A DNA stretch of 35,198 bases, from assembly GCF_001905795.1 (NCBI RefSeq), contig NZ_LIXJ01000008.1, positions 1 through 35,198 of the forward strand. The letters run 5' to 3'. The notes beneath the pieces were generated by a model. The model ran no database searches. It was given only the letters and a program-made list of their open reading frames with translations, and was not told where the DNA came from. This DNA comes from Streptomyces sp. CB01580 (GTDB lineage Bacteria > Actinomycetota > Actinomycetes > Streptomycetales > Streptomycetaceae). Both the position numbers and the translations under genes were made by a program. Below, one piece after another: positions 6,731 through 13,941 of the stretch (position 1 is the first letter of the stretch; every line of letters begins with the position of its first letter).

Positions 6731-7648
6731 TCAGCAGAGGAAGGGCAGCAGGAGCCGCAGAACATGGGCGGCGTTTCGGGCTGCGAGTTCGTGGTGTGCG
6801 TGTCCCTTCTCTTCGTCGGCATTGTCGGAAACGCCTCGGACGACGATCCAGCCGGGGTTCATCTCGTCGTGGATGGAGTTCTCCTGCCAGTACTGGCTCA
6901 AGCCGCCCGCTTCCATGTCCACCGCCAGTACCTTCTCGTTGTAGTGCGCGAGGTATCGGCGGATGTCGCTGTCGCGGTCGGCGATGACTGCCTCACCGGA
7001 GCCGATCAGCCCCGGATACACCGAGTATTCCTGCGAGGATTGCGAGGCAAGCTGACCGTGGATACGGGCGGGGGTGCCGTACTCGGCGAAGAACGCGTTC
7101 ACGGCATGCACCACCTGGGCCGGGGCCTGCCGGTGTTCGCCACGCCTGCGGACGTCACCGAGCGGATTGATCTTGCGGTTCTCGTAGTAGACGACCTCGG
7201 TCGAGATGATGACGTTCCCGATGCAGGCGTGCTCGTCGTGAATACCTCCCCCCACGCCGACGAGAGCCCAGAGCCGAGGCGCGTACTGGCGTCGCAGATT
7301 CTCCAAGGCGGCCATGGTCGACCGTTGCCCCTGACTCTGAGTCTGAGTGGCGACGATGCGGACTGTTGAGTCCGGAGTGGAGTGTTCTCCGCGGTAGAAG
7401 TAGAGGCCACCTGGCTCTTTGTGCCGTTCGAGTTTCAACTCGTCGCACAGTGCGCGCAGTTCCTCGCTAAGGATGGTGACGATCCCGATGTCCCATGTGC
7501 TTCGATCTGTTTGTGCCATGGAGCCGGTCACCGGTGCGCCGATTCGTTCTGCGGGAGGCGTCGCGATGACTCGGGCGTGGTTGCCCACGGCGTTGTTGCT
7601 GATGGTGTTGCCATTTCCGTGGGAGCTGATGCCTCGGTTGGTGTTCAC
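6731..7648 (-). CDS. nucleoside phosphorylase-superfamily effector with N-terminal amyloid-like motif
   Basis: 305 aa. The GTG (7646-7648) overlaps the TGA of the preceding gene (GTGA), so the two are translationally coupled. Residues 7-27 carry GISSHGNGNTISNNAVGNHA, nearly the same motif as at the C-terminus of that preceding protein. Residues 52-305 are a PNP_UDP-type phosphorylase/nucleosidase domain: DIGIVTILSEEL at the start, the phosphate/ribose loop VGVGGGI (131-136), VDMEAGG (243-249, substrate ribose binding) and RGVSDNAD (271-278) with the catalytic-type Asp275. Relatives include MTA/SAH nucleosidase and the PNP-type ATP nucleosidases used as antiviral effectors (for example in Detocs). 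I infer a nucleotide- or nucleoside-cleaving toxin that is switched on by its partner. Substrate cannot be read from sequence. Confidence 0.85.
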   Translation of the reverse strand: MNTNRGISSHGNGNTISNNAVGNHARVIATPPAERIGAPVTGSMAQTDRSTWDIGIVTILSEELRALCDELKLERHKEPGGLYFYRGEHSTPDSTVRIVATQTQSQGQRSTMAALENLRRQYAPRLWALVGVGGGIHDEHACIGNVIISTEVVYYENRKINPLGDVRRRGEHRQAPAQVVHAVNAFFAEYGTPARIHGQLASQSSQEYSVYPGLIGSGEAVIADRDSDIRRYLAHYNEKVLAVDMEAGGLSQYWQENSIHDEMNPGWIVVRGVSDNADEEKGHAHHELAARNAAHVLRLLLPFLC

Positions 7649-9399
7649 GGAGTTCCTCCGTCGCTGGGGCTGTCGGTCCCCGTGGAAGGGTGCGCCGGTG
7701 CGCCGACTTGGGCTGCATCGCCTACGGCGTTGTTACTGATGGTGTTGTTGTCGCCGAAGTTGAAGATCCCGCTATTGATGATCTTGAGTGCTCGATTGTT
7801 GAACTCTGACGCGTCCACGTCCTTGGCCAGCAGGAAGTCGCCTGCCGCCCGGAGTAGACGTTGTTCAATCGTCTTCATCCGGCCAAGGATGTCGGTCTTC
7901 TCCAATTGCACCCTGGACCACGCCTGGGCCGATTGCTCCCGGATGCTCACGCGACTGCCGATGAGGACGTTGCGTATCGGCGTGGAAGTGAGATCCGGCG
8001 GGAGGATGGCGGCCTTGATCAGGGCGCGGAGATAAAGGATGATCCGCCACGAGTGCTGGACTTGCCGGGGTAGAGTGGACAGTTCACGGAAAGCAGCCCA
8101 TACGATCGCGATGAGGCCGTGCTGGCCGAACTCGGCTGTCCGTTGGAAGGATCTCGGTGTGTGTGCGAGCACGCACGCCGCCGTGGAGATTATCAGGGTC
8201 CGTCCCCGTACGCTGACGTGGAGCAGGACGGTCGCGACGTACTCCGCGCCCTCCAGCGGTGTCGTGACCTCAAGGAAATGATGGCCCCTCGATCCCGGTG
8301 TGTTGATGATCTCCCGCAGATCCACGTCGGTGAGCTTCTGGGGGAGTAGGGACCGATCGGTTGCCACGTCGGTCTCGGAGACATAGACGCGGTCCCTGAC
8401 TTGGGCGGGCAGGCGAACATCGCGGCTGTCTGTGTTCAGCAGGTGGACCGCGTCGCGCAGGTGCTCGACGAGCTCGTGGGCCTGGAACGGGGGTACAGGG
8501 TGCTCCCGTTCGTGCAAAGGGGCGTCATCGTCCTCGACAGGACGCAGGAGTTGGACGCTCATGGGTGGGTTCCATTGGTAGACGATCTCTCCGGCACCGA
8601 TGAATGGTGACTCCTCCCCGAAGAGGGTGAACACGGTCAGATCATCGTCGGCTGCACCCTCGTCCTGGCTGTGGCGGGGACGGCGATACACGGTGTGCAC
8701 GTCCCTCTGCTGAACGTCGGCCACCCGCTGCCGGCGGGACAGGCGACCGGGGCGCAGAGTCGGTGCCCGAAGAATCCGGTTGAGCTGCAGTTGACGCAAC
8801 GCTCCGATGGCGAGGCACATGAGCACGATGCCCGCCCCCATGCGAAGGGCCGTGGTGACGTGATGGGGGTGGATGAGTCCGATCACGAGGCCGGTCGTCG
8901 CCAGACCGAGGGCGATACCTCCGACGCGTTGTAGCGCCTGCGACTTCTCCGATTTCCTTCGCGGGAGGATCCGTTGGAGACGGCGCCGATGACGGTACTG
9001 CAGTTCCTTGTTGCGGCGTCCGGGCTTTCCGTCGCTCCGGGGCTCGCGGTCACCCCGGTGTATGAGCAAGGTCAGGCGGAGCAGCCACAGGAGGGCGAGG
9101 CCACATGCCACGAGAGCGCTCGCAGGCAGGGCGCCTGCGCATGCTGGCGCGATCACGGACCCCAGCAGCGTGACGCGCAGAACAGTCGTAAGGGCGGCAG
9201 CCCGCCACGCGTGGCGCATGACAGGGACTATGTCGAAGCCGTAGGACGGGGCGACCCTGCGGTGCGGCGACGTGCAGACCTTGTCGATCACGAGGTCGCG
9301 GAAATGTTCGTCAACGTATGGACCCGCGCATAAATGGCGTGTTGCAGCAGTGAGTTCGTCGCCGGAAACCTTTGCGGGTGGTACGGGGGGAGTGGCCAT
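7645..9399 (-). CDS. multi-pass membrane protein with C-terminal amyloid-like motif (putative sensor)
   Basis: 584 aa from the ATG at 9399, with AGGAGG and GGCAGGG upstream. Two hydrophobic hairpins are visible (residues about 66-113 and 158-201), separated by a very basic loop (RRNKELQYRHRRRLQRILPRR); this predicts four membrane helices. Residues 210-500 form a large soluble region with no domain I recognise (VFTLFGEESPFIGAGEIVYQW, LIAIVWAAFREL). A helical, charged segment (VQLEKTDILGRMKTIEQRLL) leads to the C-terminal tag GIFNFGDNNTISNNAVGDAA at about 543-562. That tag repeats the N-terminal motif of the downstream phosphorylase-like protein. Receptor with C-terminal motif plus effector with N-terminal motif is the known layout of amyloid-signalling pairs. 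The receptor is usually an NLR ATPase; here I see no P-loop. Confidence 0.8.
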   Translation of the reverse strand: MATPPVPPAKVSGDELTAATRHLCAGPYVDEHFRDLVIDKVCTSPHRRVAPSYGFDIVPVMRHAWRAAALTTVLRVTLLGSVIAPACAGALPASALVACGLALLWLLRLTLLIHRGDREPRSDGKPGRRNKELQYRHRRRLQRILPRRKSEKSQALQRVGGIALGLATTGLVIGLIHPHHVTTALRMGAGIVLMCLAIGALRQLQLNRILRAPTLRPGRLSRRQRVADVQQRDVHTVYRRPRHSQDEGAADDDLTVFTLFGEESPFIGAGEIVYQWNPPMSVQLLRPVEDDDAPLHEREHPVPPFQAHELVEHLRDAVHLLNTDSRDVRLPAQVRDRVYVSETDVATDRSLLPQKLTDVDLREIINTPGSRGHHFLEVTTPLEGAEYVATVLLHVSVRGRTLIISTAACVLAHTPRSFQRTAEFGQHGLIAIVWAAFRELSTLPRQVQHSWRIILYLRALIKAAILPPDLTSTPIRNVLIGSRVSIREQSAQAWSRVQLEKTDILGRMKTIEQRLLRAAGDFLLAKDVDASEFNNRALKIINSGIFNFGDNNTISNNAVGDAAQVGAPAHPSTGTDSPSDGGTP

Positions 9400-9421
9400 G
9401 CCCTGCCCTCACCTCCTGGAG

Positions 9422-9475
9422 TTAAGGTCTACGTGACCATAAGTGGCGAGAGTGTTCAAGTCAATGTGACCTTTA
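9422..9475. promoter_or_regulatory. Two operator-like sites between divergent operon and NUDIX regulator
   Basis: Site 1 spans 9422-9442: TTAAGGTC, five bases, GACCATAA, an imperfect palindrome with seven of ten pairs matching. Site 2 spans 9455-9475: it contains AGTC, five bases, GACC in the same register, with a weaker left arm. Centres are 33 bp apart, about three helical turns, so both sites face the same side. They lie in the 85-bp gap between ATG 9399 (minus) and GTG 9485 (plus). NrtR-type regulators bind palindromes of this sort, so autoregulation plus control of the three-gene operon is likely. Confidence 0.6.
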
Positions 9476-9484
9476 GGGGTTCTC

Positions 9485-10207
9485 GTGGATGACTGGCTGA
9501 AAGACTCCGATGAGGTGGAGGCCTCGTGGGTGACGGTGGACCTGGCGATTTTCACGCTGCGGGGCGACTGCCTGATGGTGCTCCTGATCGACCGGGGGGT
9601 GGAGCCCTTCCTCGGCCGGCCTGCACTCCCCGGCGGATATGTCCAGAAGGGCGAGACCTTGCGGGAAGGGGCGCTGCGCGAGTTGGGGGAGGAAGCCGGC
9701 ATCGACGGTGGGCTGTTGCACCTGGAGCAGCTGGGTGCTTACGGTGATCCCGGACGGGACCCGAGAGGGCGAGTGGTCACCGTCGCATACCTCGCTCTGG
9801 GGCCCAACCTGCCTGTGCCCGTGGGCGGCACCGATGCGGAACGCGCCTACTGGGCACCTGTAGAGGAGCTCGACCGGGACAGGACGAGGTTGGCATTCGA
9901 TCATTCTGAGATCCTCGCCGAGGCTTTGGAGGAGGTCCGGCGCAAACTCGAATACACCCCTGTCGCCACGGCCTTCTGTGCCTCGGAGTTCACCCTCAGC
10001 GAGTTGCGTACGGTCTATGAAGTCGTCTGGGGGCAGTCGTTGGACCCGAGCAACTTTCGACGCAAGGTACTGAGGACCACAGGATTCGTGGAGGCCACGG
10101 GCGAACAGAGGATGCCCTCGACCGGTCGCCCAGCCGCGCTCTACCGCAGAGGAAGTGCATGGGTGTTGAGCCCACCACTCCTGCGCATCGGCGGGCAGCC
10201 AGCGTAG
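9485..10207 (+). CDS. NUDIX hydrolase-winged helix regulator, NrtR type
   Basis: 240 aa from a GTG at 9485, preceded by AGGGGT. Residues 15-145 are a NUDIX fold with an intact signature: G51-(5)-E57, then R65-E66-L-x-E69-E70-x-G72-I73. Residues about 155-232 are the C-terminal winged helix (FTLSELRTVYEVVWGQ, then NFRRKVLRTTGF) characteristic of NrtR regulators of NAD metabolism. Classical NrtR senses ADP-ribose, a product of NAD breakdown, and has often lost hydrolase activity; here the catalytic residues are kept, so it may be a hydrolase, a regulator or both. It is divergent from the membrane-sensor/phosphorylase operon with shared operator sites, so it is the best candidate for that operon's regulator. 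Confidence 0.88.
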   Translation: MDDWLKDSDEVEASWVTVDLAIFTLRGDCLMVLLIDRGVEPFLGRPALPGGYVQKGETLREGALRELGEEAGIDGGLLHLEQLGAYGDPGRDPRGRVVTVAYLALGPNLPVPVGGTDAERAYWAPVEELDRDRTRLAFDHSEILAEALEEVRRKLEYTPVATAFCASEFTLSELRTVYEVVWGQSLDPSNFRRKVLRTTGFVEATGEQRMPSTGRPAALYRRGSAWVLSPPLLRIGGQPA

Positions 10208-10525
10208 TTGGCCAAATCTCGAGGTTTCGGGATCGACGCAGGGACGCGGGGCCGCTCCAGGAGGGGGAGGCCCCGCAATCGGTCGACGGGCGAATGAGCC
10301 GTGCTCCGCTCCGGTTCTGGGAACCCGTGAGGTGAACGAGGAGGGTTCGGAGCCTGCACGGGTTCCGGGCAGTGGCGGGTACGGTGGCTGGGGTGGGTCG
10401 GGTGCCCTGCGGAGTGCCGGTGACGGTGTCCTCGCGGCTGTTGTCCTGGGTGAAGACGCCGGCGAGTCGCCCGTCGGAGTTCCGGGCGTCGGCCGCGTTC
10501 AGTTCAGCCGGCGAGGCTTTCCTGT
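10208..10525. other. Intergenic stretch, no supported gene
   Basis: About 320 bp between the convergent NUDIX and SnoaL-like genes. A minus-strand frame here contains a plausible-looking segment (GRLAGVFTQDNSREDTV), but it lacks a start, length or family and is interrupted by non-coding-looking sequence. It could be a gene remnant. No clear terminator is visible. Confidence 0.4.
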
Positions 10526-10891
10526 TCAGTCGACGAGGGTTCCCTGGTGGAAGTACATACGCCAGCCCGTCTCCGTCAGGCGCCAGAGGGAGCTTCGCCG
10601 TGCCCGTCGGCCCTGGGCGTCGGCGAAGTACGTCAGGTGGACGATGCCCGGGGCAAGGACGACTCCCGACATTTCGCTGACCTCGACAGGGGACTCCGGC
10701 GACACGGTGTCGCCACTGGTGACCGCGAGGATCGACTCGATGTCCCATCGCCGTCCCGAAGCGCCGAACTCGGTGAACTCCGGGTCCAGAAGCTCCAGGA
10801 CACGGTCGGAGACCGCGCGTACCGCAGGGTCGAGAAGCCGCAATTCCCCGTCGATGGCCGCTTGAACGAACCGCTCATTCTCATCCGTCAT
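10526..10891 (-). CDS. SnoaL-like / DUF4440 (NTF2-fold) protein
   Basis: 121 aa, ATG at 10891. The pattern MTDENERFVQAAIDGELRLLD, ...LLDPEFTEFGASGRRWD, then VHLTYFADAQG and RRSSLWRLTETGWRMYFHQGT is that of DUF4440 proteins: an N-terminal helix pair, a cone-shaped beta sheet, and a final strand ending in a W.hyd.hyd.FHQGT motif. Members of the NTF2-like fold include ketosteroid isomerase-type enzymes and small ligand-binding proteins. No catalytic pair can be assigned here. It is a single gene, convergent with the NUDIX regulator and divergent from the thioesterase-like gene. Confidence 0.8.
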   Translation of the reverse strand: MTDENERFVQAAIDGELRLLDPAVRAVSDRVLELLDPEFTEFGASGRRWDIESILAVTSGDTVSPESPVEVSEMSGVVLAPGIVHLTYFADAQGRRARRSSLWRLTETGWRMYFHQGTLVD

Positions 10892-11000
10892 GCGGAAACC
10901 CTAGGGGCCGTCGCCCCTTTCGGCACCCTCCCTTTCCTCGGCCGGACGACGTGGTCGTACCCTGCAAGTGATCATTCCGTCACCGGACGCAGGAGGCCAG

Positions 11001-11813
11001 TTGCACCCCTCGGACGTTCCCCCGGCCGGCTACTTCGAGCGCATCGACGAACGGACCTACCGGCCCACCGTGCACGCCGGTGGCGCCTGGCAGTCGGACG
11101 AACAGCACTTCAGTCCGCTCGGCGGGCTGGTCGTCCACGCCATCGAGCGCTTCCTGTCCGCCCGCGGTCGTACGGGGCCGGAACTGCACCTGAGCCGCAT
11201 CAGCTACGACATCCTCGGCCGCATCGCCCTCGACGACACCGAGATCCACGTCGAGACGATCCGCCCCGGCCGCACCATCGAGCTGGTCGAGGCCACCGTG
11301 GCCATCGCGGGGCGGTCCACGGTGCGCGCCCGCGCCTGGCTGCTCGCGGCGGGCGACACCGCCTCCGTCGCCGGGGGCGAGGCCGAGGCGCTGCCCCATC
11401 CCGACGGGGTGGAGCCGTGGCCGATGGCCTCGGTCTGGCCCGGCGGGTTCATCGCCTCGCTCGACGTGCGGGCCGTCGACCCGCCGCAGCCCGGCCGGGC
11501 CAGGACCTGGGTGTCGACCGGCAGGCCCCTCGTGACCGGTGAGGAGGCGAGTCCGCTGGCGTCCTACGTGGGCCTCGTCGACACCGCCAATGGTGTCGCG
11601 GTACGTCAGCCGCCCGGGAAGTGGATGTTCCCGAACGTCGACCTGACCATTCATCTGCATCGTCAACCACGGGGCGGCTGGGCCGGTCTGGACACCTCCG
11701 TCGTCTTCGGCGCCGAGGGGCACGGCCTCACCAGTACCGTCCTCCACGACGTCCACGGACCCGTCGGACAGGCCCAGCAGATACTCACCGTGAGGCCGTT
11801 GGAAACCCCCTGA
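11001..11813 (+). CDS. thioesterase-family protein (double hotdog, TesB-like)
   Basis: 270 aa. I choose the TTG at 11001 because AGGAGG lies 4 bp upstream at 10991-10996; the frame also opens at 10968 with no RBS. Residues 5-115 read as a hotdog half (DERTYRPTVHAGGAW, HFSPLGGLVVHAIERF, LSRISYDILGRIALDDTEIHVE, RTIELVEATVAIAGR). Residues 130-270 form a second half ending GLTSTVLHDVHGPVGQAQQILTVR. This layout matches the thioesterase-like superfamily that hydrolyses acyl-CoA esters. The substrate is unknown. The gene is monocistronic and convergent with the ankyrin gene downstream. Confidence 0.8.
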   Translation: MHPSDVPPAGYFERIDERTYRPTVHAGGAWQSDEQHFSPLGGLVVHAIERFLSARGRTGPELHLSRISYDILGRIALDDTEIHVETIRPGRTIELVEATVAIAGRSTVRARAWLLAAGDTASVAGGEAEALPHPDGVEPWPMASVWPGGFIASLDVRAVDPPQPGRARTWVSTGRPLVTGEEASPLASYVGLVDTANGVAVRQPPGKWMFPNVDLTIHLHRQPRGGWAGLDTSVVFGAEGHGLTSTVLHDVHGPVGQAQQILTVRPLETP

Positions 11814-11861
11814 GGGATGTGACGCGCGAGGACGGTTCCCTCTCGGCGGCCCGTCCACGGG

Positions 11862-12296
11862 CTACGGGAGGGAGCCCTCGTGAGGAGTGGCCCCCGCGGC
11901 GAGCAGCACGGCGACCGTCTCCGGGTACGGGCCGCCCCGCGCCCATTCGAGCGGGGAGCGGCCCGTCCCGTGGTCCTCGCGGAGATCGGGATCGGCACCG
12001 TGGGCGAGGAGTTCGCGTACCGCTTCGGTGTGCCCCCAACACGCGGCCGCGCACAACGGCGTGCCCTCCGTGAGGTACCCGCTCTCCTCGTCGGGCGGGG
12101 CTCCGGCCGCCAGCAGTCGGCGGACGACATCGGCGGCCCCTCGAACGGCCGCCGCGTACAGAGGAGTCGAGCCGTACGCGTCGGCCGCCTCCGGGCGGGC
12201 TCCCCTGCGCAGGAGCGCTTCCACGTCGTCGGCGTCACCGAACGAGGCGGCCGTGACGAGCTGTCCCGACAGCTTCTTCTGCTTTCTTCGCTTCAT
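11862..12296 (-). CDS. ankyrin-repeat protein
   Basis: 144 aa from the ATG at 12296 (MKRRKQKKLSGQLVTAASFGD). The frame continues upstream to 12557, but that part lacks a ribosome site and reads as non-coding. Three to four ankyrin repeats follow: GDADDVEALLRRGARP, GSTPLYAAAVRGAADVVRRLL, GTPLCAAACWGHTEAVRELL and SPLEWARGGPYPETVAVLL. Ankyrin repeats mediate protein-protein contact. The basic N-terminus has no signal peptide, so the protein is cytoplasmic. It lies 214 bp downstream of the ADP-ribosylglycohydrolase pair on the same strand, but is probably separate from it. The partner is unknown. Confidence 0.85.
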   Translation of the reverse strand: MKRRKQKKLSGQLVTAASFGDADDVEALLRRGARPEAADAYGSTPLYAAAVRGAADVVRRLLAAGAPPDEESGYLTEGTPLCAAACWGHTEAVRELLAHGADPDLREDHGTGRSPLEWARGGPYPETVAVLLAAGATPHEGSLP

Positions 12297-12510
12297 GGTT
12301 GCCGAGGTTAAGGGCTGTCCCGTGATCGGTGGTGCCGGATGCATGGGGGCTTTCCGGCAACGCCGCGAGGTGCGGCAGGCGTCGTCGTCGAGTGCGCCGC
12401 CCGGGAGGCTGCCGGCCCGCTGAAGGGCGCGGTGGTTGCTTCCGGGAGCCCCGCGCGTCCGAGTTCCGGAGTGTGACCCGGCCTCTTCGGAGATCACCTC
12501 GTGGGCGTTC

Positions 12511-13941
12511 TCAGGCCCTCTCCTCGGATTCCCGGACCTCCAGGGTGAGTCGGGCAAGTTCGTCGAAGCCGATGCCGTCGAAGTCGCCGATGCCGGTGGC
12601 GAGGCGGTTCTTCAGTGGGGCGGTCCAGTGTTCGCCGAGTGCGTCCGGGCCGCCCGCCAGCAGGCCGGTGATCGAACCGGCCGTGGCGCCGTTGGAGTCC
12701 GTGTCCCAACCGCCGGACACGGCGCGGCAGACGGCACCCGCGAAGTTCCCGTCCGCGTGGGTGAGAGCGGCTGCCAGCAGAGCGGCGTTCGGCAGCACGT
12801 GCACCCAGTGGTGGTCGGGGGCGTAGCGGGCGTGCAGTGCGTCGACGACCCGATCGAAGCCGGCCGGGGTGCCGGTGGGCTCGGCCCGCGCGGTCTCGAT
12901 GCCGAAGCGGATGGCCTGTGCGTAACGGGAGTTCGGCGGGACGTGGGCCAGAGCGGCGGTGAGCGTGTCGTGGACCGTGGTGGGAGCGGGGCCGGCCGCG
13001 TGCGCGATGGCCGCCGCCACGAACATCTCGCCGTAGACACCGTTCGCCGTGTGCGACAGCATCGCGTCCCTGCGGGCGAGTTCGGCGGCTCGCGCGGGAT
13101 TACCCGGGTTCGTCCAGCCGAAGACGTCTGCCCTGATCTGCGCGCCGATCCACTCGCGGAACGGATTGCGGTACGTGGCCGTCAGCGGGGGCTCCAGCCC
13201 GGCCAGCAGGTTGCGGTAGGCGACGCGCTCCGCGGTGAACGTGCGGCCGGCGGGCAGTTCCTCCAGCCACAGGCGCGCCACGTCGTCCGTGCTGAAGCCG
13301 TGGCCGTGACGCCGGAGCAGCAGAAGGTTGAGAAGCGGGTAGTCGAGGTCGTCGTCCTCCGGCATGCCGTCGATGTTCTCGGCCAGGGAGGTGGGGCGGG
13401 ACCTGCGGTTCCACGGGTGGGCCGCCGCGATCCGCGGATCCAGGTCCCGCTCGGTGAACCAGGTGCGCAGGGGCCAGTTGCCGGTGGACCTGCCGATGGC
13501 GCGGATGCCGGGAAGCGGGATCTTCTCCACGGATTTGCCCAGCAGGCAGCCGACCGCCCTGCCCAGCCAGGCCGCGTGCAGCCGGTCGAGCTCCGTGCGT
13601 GCGACGACGGCCCCACATGCGCGGCTCGCCCCGCGCGGGGCCGGTTCCGTACGCCGTGGCGCGTCCGGGCCCGGGGGGACGGTGGGCAGTGGGCCGGGTG
13701 GGGGTTCCGCCGCCGCCAGGGGGGTCGGAAGCCGTGCCAGTTCATCGAGCAACTCCTCGGCGAGCGCACGCAGTGCGGGTGCGACGGGCCGGGCGGAGGC
13801 GCCGTCCCGGTCGGGAGCCGGACGGCCGCCCGCCGCGACCCAGCGATGCGCGATTCCGGTCGCGTCCCGGCCGTCCTGTGCGGCCTGGCGCAGCTCGTGC
13901 CCGATCAAGTCCTCCGGCTGGACCCAGGTCAGACGCAGCAT
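12511..13941 (-). CDS. ADP-ribosylglycohydrolase-family protein, variant active site
   Basis: 476 aa from the ATG at 13941 (MLRLTWVQPEDLIGHE), which overlaps the preceding stop by one base (TGATG). Residues 1-110 are a Pro/Ala-rich extension of unknown role. Residues 120-470 follow the ADP-ribosylglycohydrolase (ARH/DraG) all-alpha fold: AWLGRAVGCLLGKSVEKIPL, SRPTSLAENIDGMPEDDDLDY, then GGWDTDSNGATAGSITGLLAG (410-428). The D413-x-D415 pair matches the second metal site of the family. The usual TDDT of the first site is replaced by EDDDLDY (195-201), a substitution I recall in a Streptomyces subgroup. The probable reaction is removal of ADP-ribose from a protein or small molecule, but the change may shift specificity. 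Confidence 0.85.
   Translation of the reverse strand: MLRLTWVQPEDLIGHELRQAAQDGRDATGIAHRWVAAGGRPAPDRDGASARPVAPALRALAEELLDELARLPTPLAAAEPPPGPLPTVPPGPDAPRRTEPAPRGASRACGAVVARTELDRLHAAWLGRAVGCLLGKSVEKIPLPGIRAIGRSTGNWPLRTWFTERDLDPRIAAAHPWNRRSRPTSLAENIDGMPEDDDLDYPLLNLLLLRRHGHGFSTDDVARLWLEELPAGRTFTAERVAYRNLLAGLEPPLTATYRNPFREWIGAQIRADVFGWTNPGNPARAAELARRDAMLSHTANGVYGEMFVAAAIAHAAGPAPTTVHDTLTAALAHVPPNSRYAQAIRFGIETARAEPTGTPAGFDRVVDALHARYAPDHHWVHVLPNAALLAAALTHADGNFAGAVCRAVSGGWDTDSNGATAGSITGLLAGGPDALGEHWTAPLKNRLATGIGDFDGIGFDELARLTLEVRESEERA

Noticed and set aside
9996..10748. Minus-strand frame with GRLAGVFTQDNSREDTV
   Set aside because: The convincing stretch is only about 25 codons; the rest is antisense to the NUDIX gene or lies in the SnoaL-like gene.
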